Origin: Synaphobranchus kaupii | Lineage: Eukaryota; Chordata; Actinopteri; Anguilliformes; Synaphobranchidae | Length of the DNA: 64,000 nucleotides | NCBI GenBank assembly: GCA_029718625.1 | Contig: CM056397.1 | Coordinates: forward strand, 2,814,590 to 2,878,589 | Direction of reading: 5' to 3' | In this document: positions 21,569-31,084 of the stretch, piece after piece | Layout: the number at the start of each line of letters is the position of its first letter | Position numbering within the stretch: position 1 is the first letter of the stretch | Translations under genes and position numbers: made by a program | Notes under the pieces: model-generated | The model's input: the letters and a program-made list of their open reading frames with translations, nothing else | The model's database searches: none | Told to the model about the DNA's origin: nothing

Positions 21569-22437
21569 CAGATCCTTTCCAAAAAATTTGAATATCATGG
21601 AAAAGTTTTTTTTTTTTCCATAATTCCATTCAAAAAGTGAAACTTTTATAGATTATAGATTAATTACACACAAAGTGAAATATGTCTATCCTTTATTTGT
21701 TTCATTTTTCATAATTTTGGCTTACAGCTCCAGAAAACCCCCAAAACAGTATTTCAAGAAATAGTATGTCGAAAATCAGCATTTACTTCAGTTATTTCAG
21801 AGAATGAATGTTTTAGACTGAGTGTCACACTATCATCTAATTTACTCAAAACACCTGCAAAGTTTATCTCAGTTTGGTTCAGTATGGGGAAGACTGCAGA
21901 CTTGACAATTGGCCAGAAGATCATCATTGACACCCTCCAGAAGATGGGTAAGCCACAAAAGGTCATCGCTAAGGAGGCTGGCTGTTCACAGAGTGCAGTG
22001 TCCAAGCATATCAATAGAAAGTTTAGTGGAAGGGAAAAATGTGGCAGGAGAAGGTGCACAAGCAAAAGAGATGACCGTAGGCTCCAGCGGATTGTCAAGC
22101 AAAGACGATTCCAAAATTTGGCAGAGATGCAGAGGGAGTGGACTGAGGCTGGAGTCAGTGCTTCAAAAACCACCACGTACAGACGTATCCGGGACATGGA
22201 CTACAACTGTCGGATTCCTCGAGTCAAGCCACTCCACTCATTCTCTGAAATAACTGAAGTAAATGCTGGTTTTCTGGAGCTGTAAGCCAAAATTATGAAA
22301 AATGAAACAAATAAAGGCTAGAAATATTTCACTTTGTGTGTAATGAATCTATAATCTATGAAAGTTTCACTTTTTGAATGGAATTATGGAAAAAAAAAAA
22401 CTTTTCCATGATATTCTAATTTTTTGGAAAGGATCTG
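21569..22437 (+). mobile_element. Deleted Tc1-like element with long terminal repeats
   Basis: The ends CAGATCCTTTCC and GGAAAGGATCTG are flanked by TA. The inverted match continues over roughly 200 bp on each side (21569 to about 21800, and about 22235-22437). The interior keeps only the transposase N-terminus at 21884-22285. The catalytic part is deleted. Confidence 0.92.
21884..22285 (+). CDS. Tc1 transposase DNA-binding region only (133 aa ORF)
   Basis: The ATG at 21884 opens 133 residues without a stop. Residues about 5-55 form the first helix-turn-helix (Q-K-I-I-I-D-T-L, then A-G-C-S-Q-S-A-V-S-K-H-I-N). Residues about 56-110 hold a basic G-R-R-R linker and the second helix-turn-helix, ending at N-C-R-I-P-R-V-K-P. 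The remaining residues are encoded by the inverted repeat itself. The DDE catalytic domain is absent. Such a product could bind the element ends without cutting and so compete with full transposases; that is inference from the domain layout. There are no frameshifts within the kept region. Confidence 0.75.
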   Translation: MGKTADLTIGQKIIIDTLQKMGKPQKVIAKEAGCSQSAVSKHINRKFSGREKCGRRRCTSKRDDRRLQRIVKQRRFQNLAEMQREWTEAGVSASKTTTYRRIRDMDYNCRIPRVKPLHSFSEITEVNAGFLEL

Positions 22438-22659
22438 TATATATACAGTGCATCCGGAAAGTATTCACAGCGCTTCACTTTTTCCACATTTTGTTCTGTT
22501 ACAGCCTTATTTCAAAATTGATTAAATTCGTTTTTTCCCTCAAAATTCTACACACAACACCCCATAATGACAATGTGAAAAAAAGTTTTTTTGAGATTTT
22601 TGCAAATTTATTAAAAATAAAAAAATAAAATTTCTCATTTACATAAGTATTCATACCCT

Positions 22660-22990
22660 TTGCTTTAACGTATTTTTAAAGTATCATATTTCATATTTGG
22701 TCGCATATCCTTTACATGCTGTTACTTCCTGAAGTCTGTGACCATCAACATCAAAAAACTGTCGATATCTTATTTTCAGGTACTGTTACAAGCGATACTA
22801 TAACCTCTCTGCATTTGAATGGATCTCTATGGAAATTGGGGGGTGAGACTAGATTCAGCTGTAAATTACACTGGTACAGTATGGAACACATGGCTGGCTA
22901 AATGGCTGTAAGTTATCAAGGGTCTGAGCTATCAAACGAGCCCCAAACCATCACTCTGTTGCCAGATATGGAGTAGATGTGGATGGATCA
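22660..22990. repeat. Module shared with 39601-39925
   Basis: ATATTTGGTCGCA, TCTGTGACC, GATATCTTATTTTCAGGTAC, ATAACCTCTCTGCATTTGAA and TGGAACACATGG occur in the same order at 39.6 kb. In both places it follows Tc1 sequence, so it is probably the interior of a deleted Tc1 family. Confidence 0.8.
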
Positions 22991-23087
22991 CTTTAAGGGT
23001 TGTTTCTCCTGACTTTTTTTCCCCCATAGAGTTCTCTAGGAAAATTAGTCCGGAGAAATAACCCTTAAAGTGATCCATCCACATCTA
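22976..23087. repeat. Hairpin with TTAA-bounded core
   Basis: GATGTGGATGGATCACTTTA at 22976 onward is mirrored by TAAAGTGATCCATCCACATC near 23066-23085, and the arms continue as GGGTTGTTTCTCC / GGAGAAATAACCC. TTAA occurs in both arms at the same place. A very small piggyBac-like MITE or a simple palindrome are both possible. Confidence 0.65.
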
Positions 23088-23254
23088 CTATAAGTATGAA
23101 TTCTTATGTAAATACTTATGTTTTGTTGTGTGTAGAATTTTGAGGGAAAAAATGAATTTAATCAATTTTGGAATAAGGCTGTAACAGAGCAAAATGTGGA
23201 AAAAGTGAAGCGCTGTGAATACTTTCCGGATGCACTGTATATATATATATATAT

Positions 23255-23989
23255 CAGTGGCGGCTCCTGAGCTGAAAATTGGGGAGGCAGAAAACTTCCC
23301 TTTAAACTGATTATTGGTCTTAATCATTTTTCAATCAGTTTCCTTGATTAACAATAGGCTACATCAGCGTTTAATTCACCAATTACTCAATGCCATCAAA
23401 TGTAGCCAGTTCTTCTCAATGAGGCTATTAGGCAAGTAATAAAATTATTTTCACTTGCATCGCATAATTGTGCACATTTTAATCAACATTATAATTGTGG
23501 ATACATGTGCTCTTCGTTCTCCGCACTCTTAATTACGAAAATATTCATGGAAATTAAACGATCTGAAAGCTCAGCTTTTGTTAGATTCTTTTTTATTGCA
23601 GGTTTAGCACAACCTCATCTTTTGTTAGATTATTTTAAAAAAATAATTTAAAAAATTATCTAACAAAAGCTGAGCTTTAAGATCGTTTAATTTCCATGGA
23701 TATTTTCGGAATTAAGAGTGCGGAGAACGAAGAGCACATGTATCCACAATTATAATGTTGATTAAAATGTGCACAATTTTGCGATGCAAGTTAAAATAAT
23801 TTTATTACTTGCCTAATAGCCTAATTGAGGAGAACTGGCTACATTTGATGGCATTGAGTAATTGGTGAATTAAACGCTGATGTAGCCTATTGTTAATCAA
23901 GGAAACTGATTGAAAAATGATTAAGACCAATAATCAGTTTAAAGGGAAGTTTTCTGCCTCCCCAATTTTCAGCTCAGGAGCCGCCACTG
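23255..23989. mobile_element. Foldback hAT element with ~345-bp inverted arms
   Basis: The ends CAGTGGCGGCTCCTG and CAGGAGCCGCCACTG are hAT-type and flanked by an 8-bp ATATATAT on each side (23247-23254 and 23990-23997). The two arms are near-identical inverted repeats from end to centre, with a spacer of about 45 bp. There is no coding capacity. A read-through transcript would form a very long hairpin. Confidence 0.92.
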
Positions 23990-24026
<37 letters not shown>

Positions 24027-24030
24027 ACTA
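23990..24030. repeat. (TA)n(CA)n microsatellite
   Basis: TA repeats pass into CA repeats directly beside the hAT end. Confidence 0.9.
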
Positions 24031-24554
24031 GGCTATCAGAATGTTGAGCCAATTAGATTTAGCGGAGAAAAAAGCGGAAGGGTGACCGTGAAAGCATACA
24101 ATCGCTTTTTGCGACCGATTTAAGGTGGACCGGCAATTCCGAATCGGGAGCTGCGAATCGAGAGCCAACTTCAGCGTCGTGTACTAACTATCTAGTTAGT
24201 GTTTTAACATAACGTTATCTAAATTTGAAGGTAACTTATTGTTGTTGATCAGTCCTGTCAAAAAAGAATGGAGAAGGAAACTAAAGCAAACATTTACTAA
24301 CGTAGCGTGCGTCGGCTTCAAGTTTTATTTTCTGACTCACGTTTTTGACATGAGCAAGATTAGCCTGTTTAGACAAATATGACAAAGATATCATTTAGTT
24401 CAGCCAATGTCACTGATGATTTAGGTCTGTTCATTCAGAACAATATTTTACATTGATGGACATTATGCTAAGTAGTCTAACATTGTGTTATTGTTGTGCT
24501 TTTTAATCTAACGTTATTCTGGAATAAATGTCATTCTGTAAAGTGTTTTCTGTA
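24031..24554. other. No gene seen
   Basis: Mostly AT-rich. A moderately GC-rich stretch at 24070-24180 holds no supported ORF. Confidence 0.4.
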
Positions 24555-24853
24555 AAATGTCATTCTCACTATACAGCCCTTTAATGACTCAGAAATGGTT
24601 TTATATGTTATGGATTAATGAAATGGCAACTGATATTATTTATCTATTGCAGCGATGGATGGATATTATGCTTGTGTCCAGAATAGCTATTTTATCTATT
24701 CCTGACATAAGCATAACGCGTTTGCTGTAAGATGTTATTATTGCAAGTATACAGCCCCTTAATGACTCAGAAATGGTTTTATATGATATGTTATGGATTA
24801 ATGAAATGGTAATTGATTACGTGTTTATGTATTGCAGCAAAGGATGGACATTT
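24555..24853. repeat. Tandem duplication ending in splice-acceptor-like TTGCAG
   Basis: ATACAGCCC, TTAATGACTCAGAAATGGTT and ATGGATTAATGAAATGG occur at about 24575-24637 and 24752-24818. Both copies end with ATTGCAG-C followed by GGATGGA. The repeat period is about 178 bp. Confidence 0.8.
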
Positions 24854-24855
24854 AG

Positions 24856-24954
24856 CCATTTGATACAGTCCCTGAAGTGAAGGAGGTGCTGAGGGTCATT
24901 GCAGAGCATGACATGGAGGACCATCAGGGCATGCACTTACTGTTATCTTCTTGA
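24856..24954 (+). CDS. Possible terminal exon, unrecognised
   Basis: After ATTTAG (acceptor-like) the + strand reads 32 codons, P-F-D-T-V-P-E-V-K-E-V-L-R-V-I-A-E-H-D-M and on to a TGA at 24952-24954. The composition is protein-like. AATAAA-type signals follow at about 25037 and 25180. No family is recognised and no other exon was found, so it may be a remnant. Confidence 0.25.
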   Translation, partial: PFDTVPEVKEVLRVIAEHDMEDHQGMHLLLSS

Positions 24955-25258
24955 TTCTTGAATATATTGAAGGTATTTGTGCTTGACCATAGATTTGTCT
25001 GCTGTACCTGTACTAATACATTAATGATTTTACTGTAAATAAATCCAATGCATTCATTTTATGGGCATCTAAACTGATATTTGCCATGGGTTGTATCTTG
25101 TTTTTATTTGTTTTGCAATGTTATCCATTTACTTAGTTCTTCCATTCACTATGTTATACATTTGTTAACTTTAAAAAAAAATAAAGTGTGTGTTTCATTG
25201 AACACATAAATTGTATATTTCAGTGTATGTGTCTTTCAATTTTGCTATATATAATATA

Positions 25259-25802
25259 CACTGCCCGGCCAAAAAAAAAGTCGCACACTCTAATATTTCG
25301 TTGGACCGCCTTTAGCTTTGATTACGGCGCGCATTTGTCGTGGCATCGTTTCGACAACCTTATGCAATGTCACAACATTTATTTCCATCCAGAGTAGCAT
25401 AAGTTTTTAGCTGAGATCTTGTATTGACGACGGGAGAGTCGAACCACTCTGTAAAGTGTTCTCCAGCACATCCCAAAGACTTTCAATGGGGTTAAGGTCA
25501 GGAATCTGGTGGCTAATTCATGTGTGAAAATGATTCCTCATGCTCCCTGAACCACTCATTCACAATTTGAGCCCGATGAATCTTGGCATTGTCATCCTGG
25601 CATATGCCCATTGATGGGATAACCTGGTCATTCAGTACATTCAGGTACTTTGCTGACTTAATTTTATTGCTGCATAATGTTGCTGAGCCTAGACCTGACC
25701 AACTGAAGCAGCCCCAGATCATAACACTGCCTCCAGAGGCTTGTACAGTGGGCACTATGCATGACGGGTGCAATGGCGACTTTTTTTTTTGGCCGGGCAG
25801 TG
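25259..25802 (-). mobile_element. Deleted Tc1-like element, family copy 2
   Basis: Ends CTGCCCGGCC and GGCCGGGCAG are flanked by TA at 25257-25258 and 25803-25804. The minus strand at 25513-25773 encodes the same transposase middle as copy 1 ([15 protein letters not shown]). It is the best preserved of the three copies. Confidence 0.9.
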
Positions 25803-25804
25803 TA

Positions 25805-26477
25805 TATTCTCAAGTGGCCCATTAGGATTATGGATAAGTGGTAATGTGAAATGTCAATGAACCTAACATTCTAATTTATTTATTTTATTTTTTTGCCTTT
25901 TCCCATACATTACTAAGAGGTTATAACTTTTGAGCAGTAAATGATAAATCTCTTCTGATTTGTACTCTATATCACTTACAAAATAGTGAAGATACCACAC
26001 AGTTTGTCTCCCTCGATCTTGAACATGAAATTACCTATTCACTTTTTCTAAGGTCATGACAATACCAATACTTTTACTGTACATCAATGTCAATAAATTG
26101 TCAATTTAAGCAAAATAATAGAAAACGTCTATCTTCTTAGTTTTTCATCTTTGCTTTTAACAGTTTTTAATCCATTATCAACCACACTTACTAGTATTTA
26201 AGAAGCCATTTTTATTTAAAATGAAAATACATTCAGCTGGCTTTGATAAGGTAAAATTCTGTATTTTAACAGTAATTGTGAAAATTGTATTAATAATTGT
26301 AAAAAATGGGAATTTTAGTGTAATTTTTATTTACGTTTTTTTTTCTGTAGTTTTAAATTAGATAAATACATTTACAGTTTATCGTTGTAATTTTCCTCAG
26401 TATTTCCAGTAATTCAGAAATACAAAAAAACCTGTAAAAATTTACAGAAAAAGTACTGTAAAAAATATATATATATA
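25805..26477. other. No gene seen
   Basis: AT-rich, with a CTGTAAAAATTTACAG-type palindromic tract near 26430-26460 and (TA)n before the next element. Confidence 0.5.
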
Positions 26478-26479
26478 TA

Positions 26480-28010
26480 CACTACTCACAAAAAGTTAGG
26501 GATATTCGGCTTTCGGGTGAAATTTCAGGATGAACCTAAAATGCACTATAACCTTTACAGGTGAAATTAATTTGACCTTCTCTAAACTTTTGAATGCACA
26601 TGTCCAACTATTCAATGTTTCAGTACTTTTTGCACAACTTGCTGTTGTCTAACAAGGAGCTGAACGGCAAAATTCACAACAGGTGTTTGATCCATGAATC
26701 GACCAATAAATTTCCTGGTTCAATTAGAATTGGTATTTAAACAGTCCTCTTCATCATGCTGTTCACATTTTGACATCATGAGACCAAGACGACACCTAAC
26801 AATTGATCAACAGTACCTCGCCATTGCGAGGCTTCAAACAGGATGTTCTCAGAGGGAAGTGGCCACTGAGCTTAGAGTGTCACAGAGTGTCATCAGCAGG
26901 TTGCAACAGAGATACAGAGAGACTGGAAGAGTCACAGAAAGGCATAGAAGTGGACGTCCTTTGGCCACATCCCACACTGATGACCGCTTCATTGTGAACA
27001 GTGCCCTGCGGAACCGGATGATGAATGCCACTCAACTCCAGGCACATTTAAGGGAGGTGAGAGGCACCCAAGTGTCACGTCAGATCATTCGAAACCGTTT
27101 ACATCAGCGTGGTCTGCGTGCTAGACGACCTGCAAGGGTACCTGACCACACCACCAGGCACAGGCGTCATCGTCTTGCATGGGCCAGGGAGCATTTACGC
27201 TGGACGAGGGACCAGTGGGCCTCAGTGCTGTTCTCTGATGAAAGTCGATTCACGTTGAGCAGAAATGATGGCCGCCAACGATGTTGGAGATGTCAAGGAG
27301 AGCGCTATGCATCAGCCACTGTTGTCACCAGACGACCCTTTGGTGGTGGCGGTGTTACAGTGTGGGCAGGTGTGTCTAGTCAATACAGAACTGCCCTACA
27401 CTTTGTGAATGGTACAGTGACAAGCCCATACTACCTGAATAACATCATTAATCCAGTCATTGTGCCCCTGCATGAACAACACAGGCCTAATTTCATCTTC
27501 ATGGACGACAATGCTCCAGCTCATCGAGGTCGCATCATTAGGGAAAGGCTGCTGGAGACTGGGGTACCTCAAATGGAGTGGCCTGCACTTTCTCCAGACC
27601 TGAATCCCATAGAAAACCTATGGGATCAGCTGACTCACCGTGTAGAGGCTCGTAACTCTGTACCCCAGAATCTCAATGACCTGAGGGCCGCCCTTCAAGA
27701 AGAGTGGGATGCCATGCCTCAGCAGACAATAAGTCGACTTGTGAACAGCATGAGACGTCGTTGTCAAGCTGTAATTGATGCTCAAGGGCACATGACAAGT
27801 TATTGAGACATTGACATTTTTGTTGTGGTATACCCACCACTGTTGTTGGCTTTTGTTTCAATACATTGTTTGAGATGAGGAAATCACCATTGCATGCTTC
27901 TACTTAAATGCCCTACTTTCATGATACGTATAATATCACTGTAGCGTGAACGTACATTTTCCATAAATTTCACCCGAAAGCCAAATATCCCTAACTTTTT
28001 GTGAGTAGTG
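26480..28010 (+). mobile_element. Complete autonomous-looking Tc1-like transposon, 1531 bp
   Basis: The ends begin CACTACTCACAAAAAGTTAG. The inverted repeats match over about 46 bp with a single C/T difference in the stretch compared. TA flanks at 26478-26479 and 28011-28012. The interior carries one uninterrupted transposase gene. Intact gene plus near-identical ends point to recent insertion and possible activity. Confidence 0.95.
26778..27806 (+). CDS. Tc1-like transposase, intact, DD34E
   Basis: Cut-and-paste transposase that binds the terminal repeats and moves the element between TA sites in the nucleus. I place the start at the ATG at 26778 (342 aa, usual Tc1 length, beginning M-R-P-R-R-H-L-T). 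An in-frame ATG at 26694 would add 28 residues. Residues about 1-50 form the first helix-turn-helix ([15 protein letters not shown]), then a G-R-P AT-hook-like linker and a second helix-turn-helix. The catalytic triad is visible: V-L-F-S-D-E-S-R-F, then F-M-D-D-N-A-P-A-H, then [11 protein letters not shown], with 34 residues between the second Asp and the Glu. A Gly-rich G-G-G-G-V box is present. No stop or frameshift interrupts it. Confidence 0.95.
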   Translation: MRPRRHLTIDQQYLAIARLQTGCSQREVATELRVSQSVISRLQQRYRETGRVTERHRSGRPLATSHTDDRFIVNSALRNRMMNATQLQAHLREVRGTQVSRQIIRNRLHQRGLRARRPARVPDHTTRHRRHRLAWAREHLRWTRDQWASVLFSDESRFTLSRNDGRQRCWRCQGERYASATVVTRRPFGGGGVTVWAGVSSQYRTALHFVNGTVTSPYYLNNIINPVIVPLHEQHRPNFIFMDDNAPAHRGRIIRERLLETGVPQMEWPALSPDLNPIENLWDQLTHRVEARNSVPQNLNDLRAALQEEWDAMPQQTISRLVNSMRRRCQAVIDAQGHMTSY

Positions 28011-28129
28011 TATATGAAACTAGGAACATTAAACAAAATTTAAAAAACTACAGAAAAATGCCATCCCAGGACAAAAGTATACATACTGTAGAGTACAGGG
28101 AAAAGTGATGTTCTATTGAGGTAGAAGAG

Positions 28130-28644
28130 TGAATGATTAGGCAACATATTAACACTGTGATATCAATGTTTTTATCTTAAGCCATCAGAAGGAGCAAATG
28201 TATATGCTTTATAATGGACAAAACTAATTTTATTCATTTTATGACATGTTTTGCATAGGGGTTTTGGAACCATATATATCTACCTCCCTATACTGATGAA
28301 AATATAGTAATTCCCACTTGACAATTATGCAAAAGTGAATTTTATGAGCCAAAACTGTTGATTTGCCGTTAAATATAGCATTTTTTTATTTAGAGCAATG
28401 CACAATTTAGCCATTTGGATAGATTTGGAGACACTAATGGACAACAGGGTACACTGCTATATTTTTCATCATAGACCTTCAGTAGTTCTGCATATCATCC
28501 TCAGATTTTGCAGAACTTGTGGACATGGAGTTGATGATCCAGGAAATGTATATATATATTACCGATTTCACTTATGTAGCTCTCAGAAAACTTAAATTTA
28601 AATTTTTCCAAAGTTACTTTGCATTTGTGGCACTTTATTTTGAG
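28130..28644. repeat. Dispersed repeat D1, first part (split by insertion)
   Basis: Matches 61960-62420 in the same orientation: GTATATGCTTTATAATG, CACAATTTAGCCATTT, GGACAACAGGGTACACTGC, GTGGCACTTTATTTT. The repeat resumes at 30431 after the TTAA element. No coding content. Confidence 0.85.
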
Positions 28645-28648
28645 TTAA

Positions 28649-30426
28649 AGAGATACTGCAGAGCCTTTTCTAAGGCCTTTTTTACCACTTCAATTTGAAC
28701 TGGAACTTGTGAGTAGGTGTGGTCATATGACGATAATGCCACGTAGTCATATTATGAATATTCATACGGTCAAGGAGTGAAAGGGTGTGTCTGACTCAGC
28801 CCCACTGAACCGCAGTCTATGCACTGAACTCAATACGCTCTCTCCAGTCCTCACTACTAAACAGACAATAGCTGTACTGCAGGGAGTTTTGAGGTGGAGG
28901 AGTTTGAAGTGGAGGAAGAGAATTCCTTTGTGGTGGAAGACCCTCCTCGCGAAGATGTTGCCGTATTCATTCGAGCCACTGGCAGCAGCAGCCACCGCCC
29001 CGGCTGTATTGGTTCCGAGGAGAGGACCGGGGATGTAACCGAATGGTAGATCTAACATTACCTAGCTAAGTTAGCTTGTTTGTCTGCCTAAAGTAACGTT
29101 ACAATTGAATACATTCAAATACACAGCAAAACCCAGTCACACAGTAACGTTAGTATATTGAACATGGCTGGTTGTAGCGCCCTGATATAGCTCCACTTGG
29201 TGCGGAGAGAATTGTTATAATTTATTAGCTAACATTATTCATAAATTATAGCTAAGATAACTAGCTAGCTAGCCAAGTTACCAGTTCTCTCTTGACCAAA
29301 CGGGGCTAAACTCACAATAGACTGCCTTGCATTACCTAACTTATCGATACATTTAGTCTTTCGGCAGATTATGAAAGCTAACAGAGCAGATGTCGTGCCG
29401 AAAAGAGTCCCCCTGCCTAAACTGCCCCCCCCCCCCCTGCAAAATGCTCCCTGTTATAACTACAAGAATGTGCTTTCTGGGGTACCATCCAGTGACCTAA
29501 ATATGTAACCACAATAAATGTGAAGTGTCTCAGACTTTGCAAGCAAGAGATGGCTGGGGGGGGGGGTGGGTAAATAATATAATACATAAATGTATTACTT
29601 GTAAACTATTATGTATTCCAAGTGCTCTCGTAGTTTATTATCGTGGATGTTAAAGCGTAGCCTACATTATGGGTCGCCTATCACTAGTGCCATTCTGAGG
29701 TTTGCATTGCGATGTGTTCATCTTAAAACCTAAAATATCCGATCGTTTTTTTTTTGTGATGTTCTGGTCTTTGCTGAGTGGTAGAAACTGTATAAACACT
29801 AATTTTGTCGGAAGAAGAGCGCAGATTGAACTAAATTAAAATATAAGCAGCACTGAGAACAAGCGAATGCACGTTCATGCAAAGAGGGACGAATTCTGGC
29901 AGGGGGACACTTTTCGGCACAACACCTGTTCGTGGCGTTGCACCAAGGAACGATACATCTCTGACTCCTTGGCATAATGCAGGCAAGTTAGCTAAAGATA
30001 CTAAATAGTAAGACGTAGATGAATAACTCTATGTAGCTAGATATAAGTAATATTAATATTAATATTGTAATATTAACGTTAGCAGTAATACAAAGCAATT
30101 CGCATTTGAACTTGAACTACCTATTTAGCATTACAAGGGTCTCAGTCTCAAAGAGAAAAAAAAAACGTTGGTTTCTGCTTTTATACAACATGTCCAGCCG
30201 AGACAACCCCTAAGACCACCTCAACTCCACCCATTTTTATGTTAAAGATCTTGTGACGTCACGAATCCCCGTAAACCAGCGTATTGGTAAGCCTACACAA
30301 AAACTCAGATGAAACCATTTTGACTAAACATGAGATTTTCGGACATAAACAGTTATGTATGATCATAATCTAACCCAAAACATCGGTTTTCAACGGGAAA
30401 AGTCGGTTTTTGACTGCAGTATCACT
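28649..30426 (+). mobile_element. TTAA-flanked element (Kolobok-like) inserted in repeat D1
   Basis: Exact TTAA at 28645-28648 and 30427-30430. Tips AGAGATACTGCAG and CTGCAGTATCACT match as short inverted repeats with one difference. The paralogous repeat at 62420-62440 lacks this segment, so the insertion is directly visible. No transposase is recognised. It contains C- and G-runs at 29420-29440 and 29548-29565 and a degraded exon-like piece at about 28885-29040. Confidence 0.85.
28885..29040 (+). pseudogene. Degraded P2X7-like first-exon remnant, low confidence
   Basis: One frame gives an acidic E-V-E-E-F-E-V-E-E-E run, and a shifted frame then gives L-P-Y-S-F-E-P-L. This is the same acidic-leader plus Y-x-F-E-P order as at 5348-5494. 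A GTAGAT donor-like site follows near 29045. It is frameshifted if real. The similarity is short and could be chance. Confidence 0.25.
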
Positions 30427-30430
30427 TTAA

Positions 30431-30530
30431 ATTATGAAAATAATCAAATCTAAGTTTGTATTGTAAATGGTACACCTGTTTTGTTTCATTTAAGCCATTT
30501 ACCAAGTTTATGTGATGCTCACACCTGGGG
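30431..30530. repeat. Dispersed repeat D1, second part
   Basis: AATTATGAAAATAA and TTTCATTTAAGCCATTTACC match 62417-62515, completing the repeat broken by the TTAA element. Confidence 0.85.
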
Positions 30531-31084
30531 CCCTATCTTGGCGATCTTGGCGCTAAGTCCATTTAGGGCGTGTCCAAGTCCACTTTTGCTATTTTAACGG
30601 CATGTTTTTTGGGCGCTAAGCACAGCGCAAGGTGCAACTGGGCTGAACCTAGTCTCTTCATTAATTATAGGTGTGTATTGGGCGTGACATGCAATAAACC
30701 AATCAAAATGTTATATCCCATTCCCTTTTAAAGCCTGCTTTTCCACCTTGGCGGATTGCTTATGATGGCGAAACAGACATGCTCGTGCGTGTTTAATGCG
30801 ATCAAGGAATAGGCTATATGGATCAATAGTTGCCTATGATCAATATTATTTGAGCTAACCATTATGAGTCCCCGGTAATTCCTGACAGTGCTGTTTACAA
30901 AATATATGCGGTTAAATTTCGTTAAAAGTACCTGCAACAGCTGAGAATAAGCGAACAATTGCTTCCGTCTCACCTTAGAAAACGCCAAATTAGCCTGCTT
31001 GTTTAACGAATTTCGTTTGATTATGCAATGAACTCATGTTCAAGCTTCATCCGAAGTTCATTAGGCTACCTGCATTCTAATTTT
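30526..31084. mobile_element. PIF/Harbinger-type end (GGGGCCCTATCTTG...)
   Basis: GGGGCCCTATCTTGGCG at 30526 is the terminal signature of a common fish PIF/Harbinger family. A related end occurs at 43910. GGCGCTAAG-rich subterminal sequence follows. No transposase is visible. The rest up to 31084 holds no supported ORF. Confidence 0.55.

Larger units (their letters stand above)
22446..23237. mobile_element. Tc1-like element with replaced interior
   Basis: The ends CAGTGCATCCGGAAAGTATT and AATACTTTCCGGATGCACTG are classic fish Tc1 termini, flanked by TA at 22444-22445 and 23238-23239. Terminal repeats extend to about 22655 on the left and from about 23095 on the right. The middle (22656-23094) is unrelated to transposase. 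It holds a module shared with 39601-39925 and a small hairpin. Confidence 0.9.

Noticed and set aside
23088..24123. Matching short ORFs on opposite strands
   Set aside because: They are the two arms of the foldback hAT read in mirror image, not genes.
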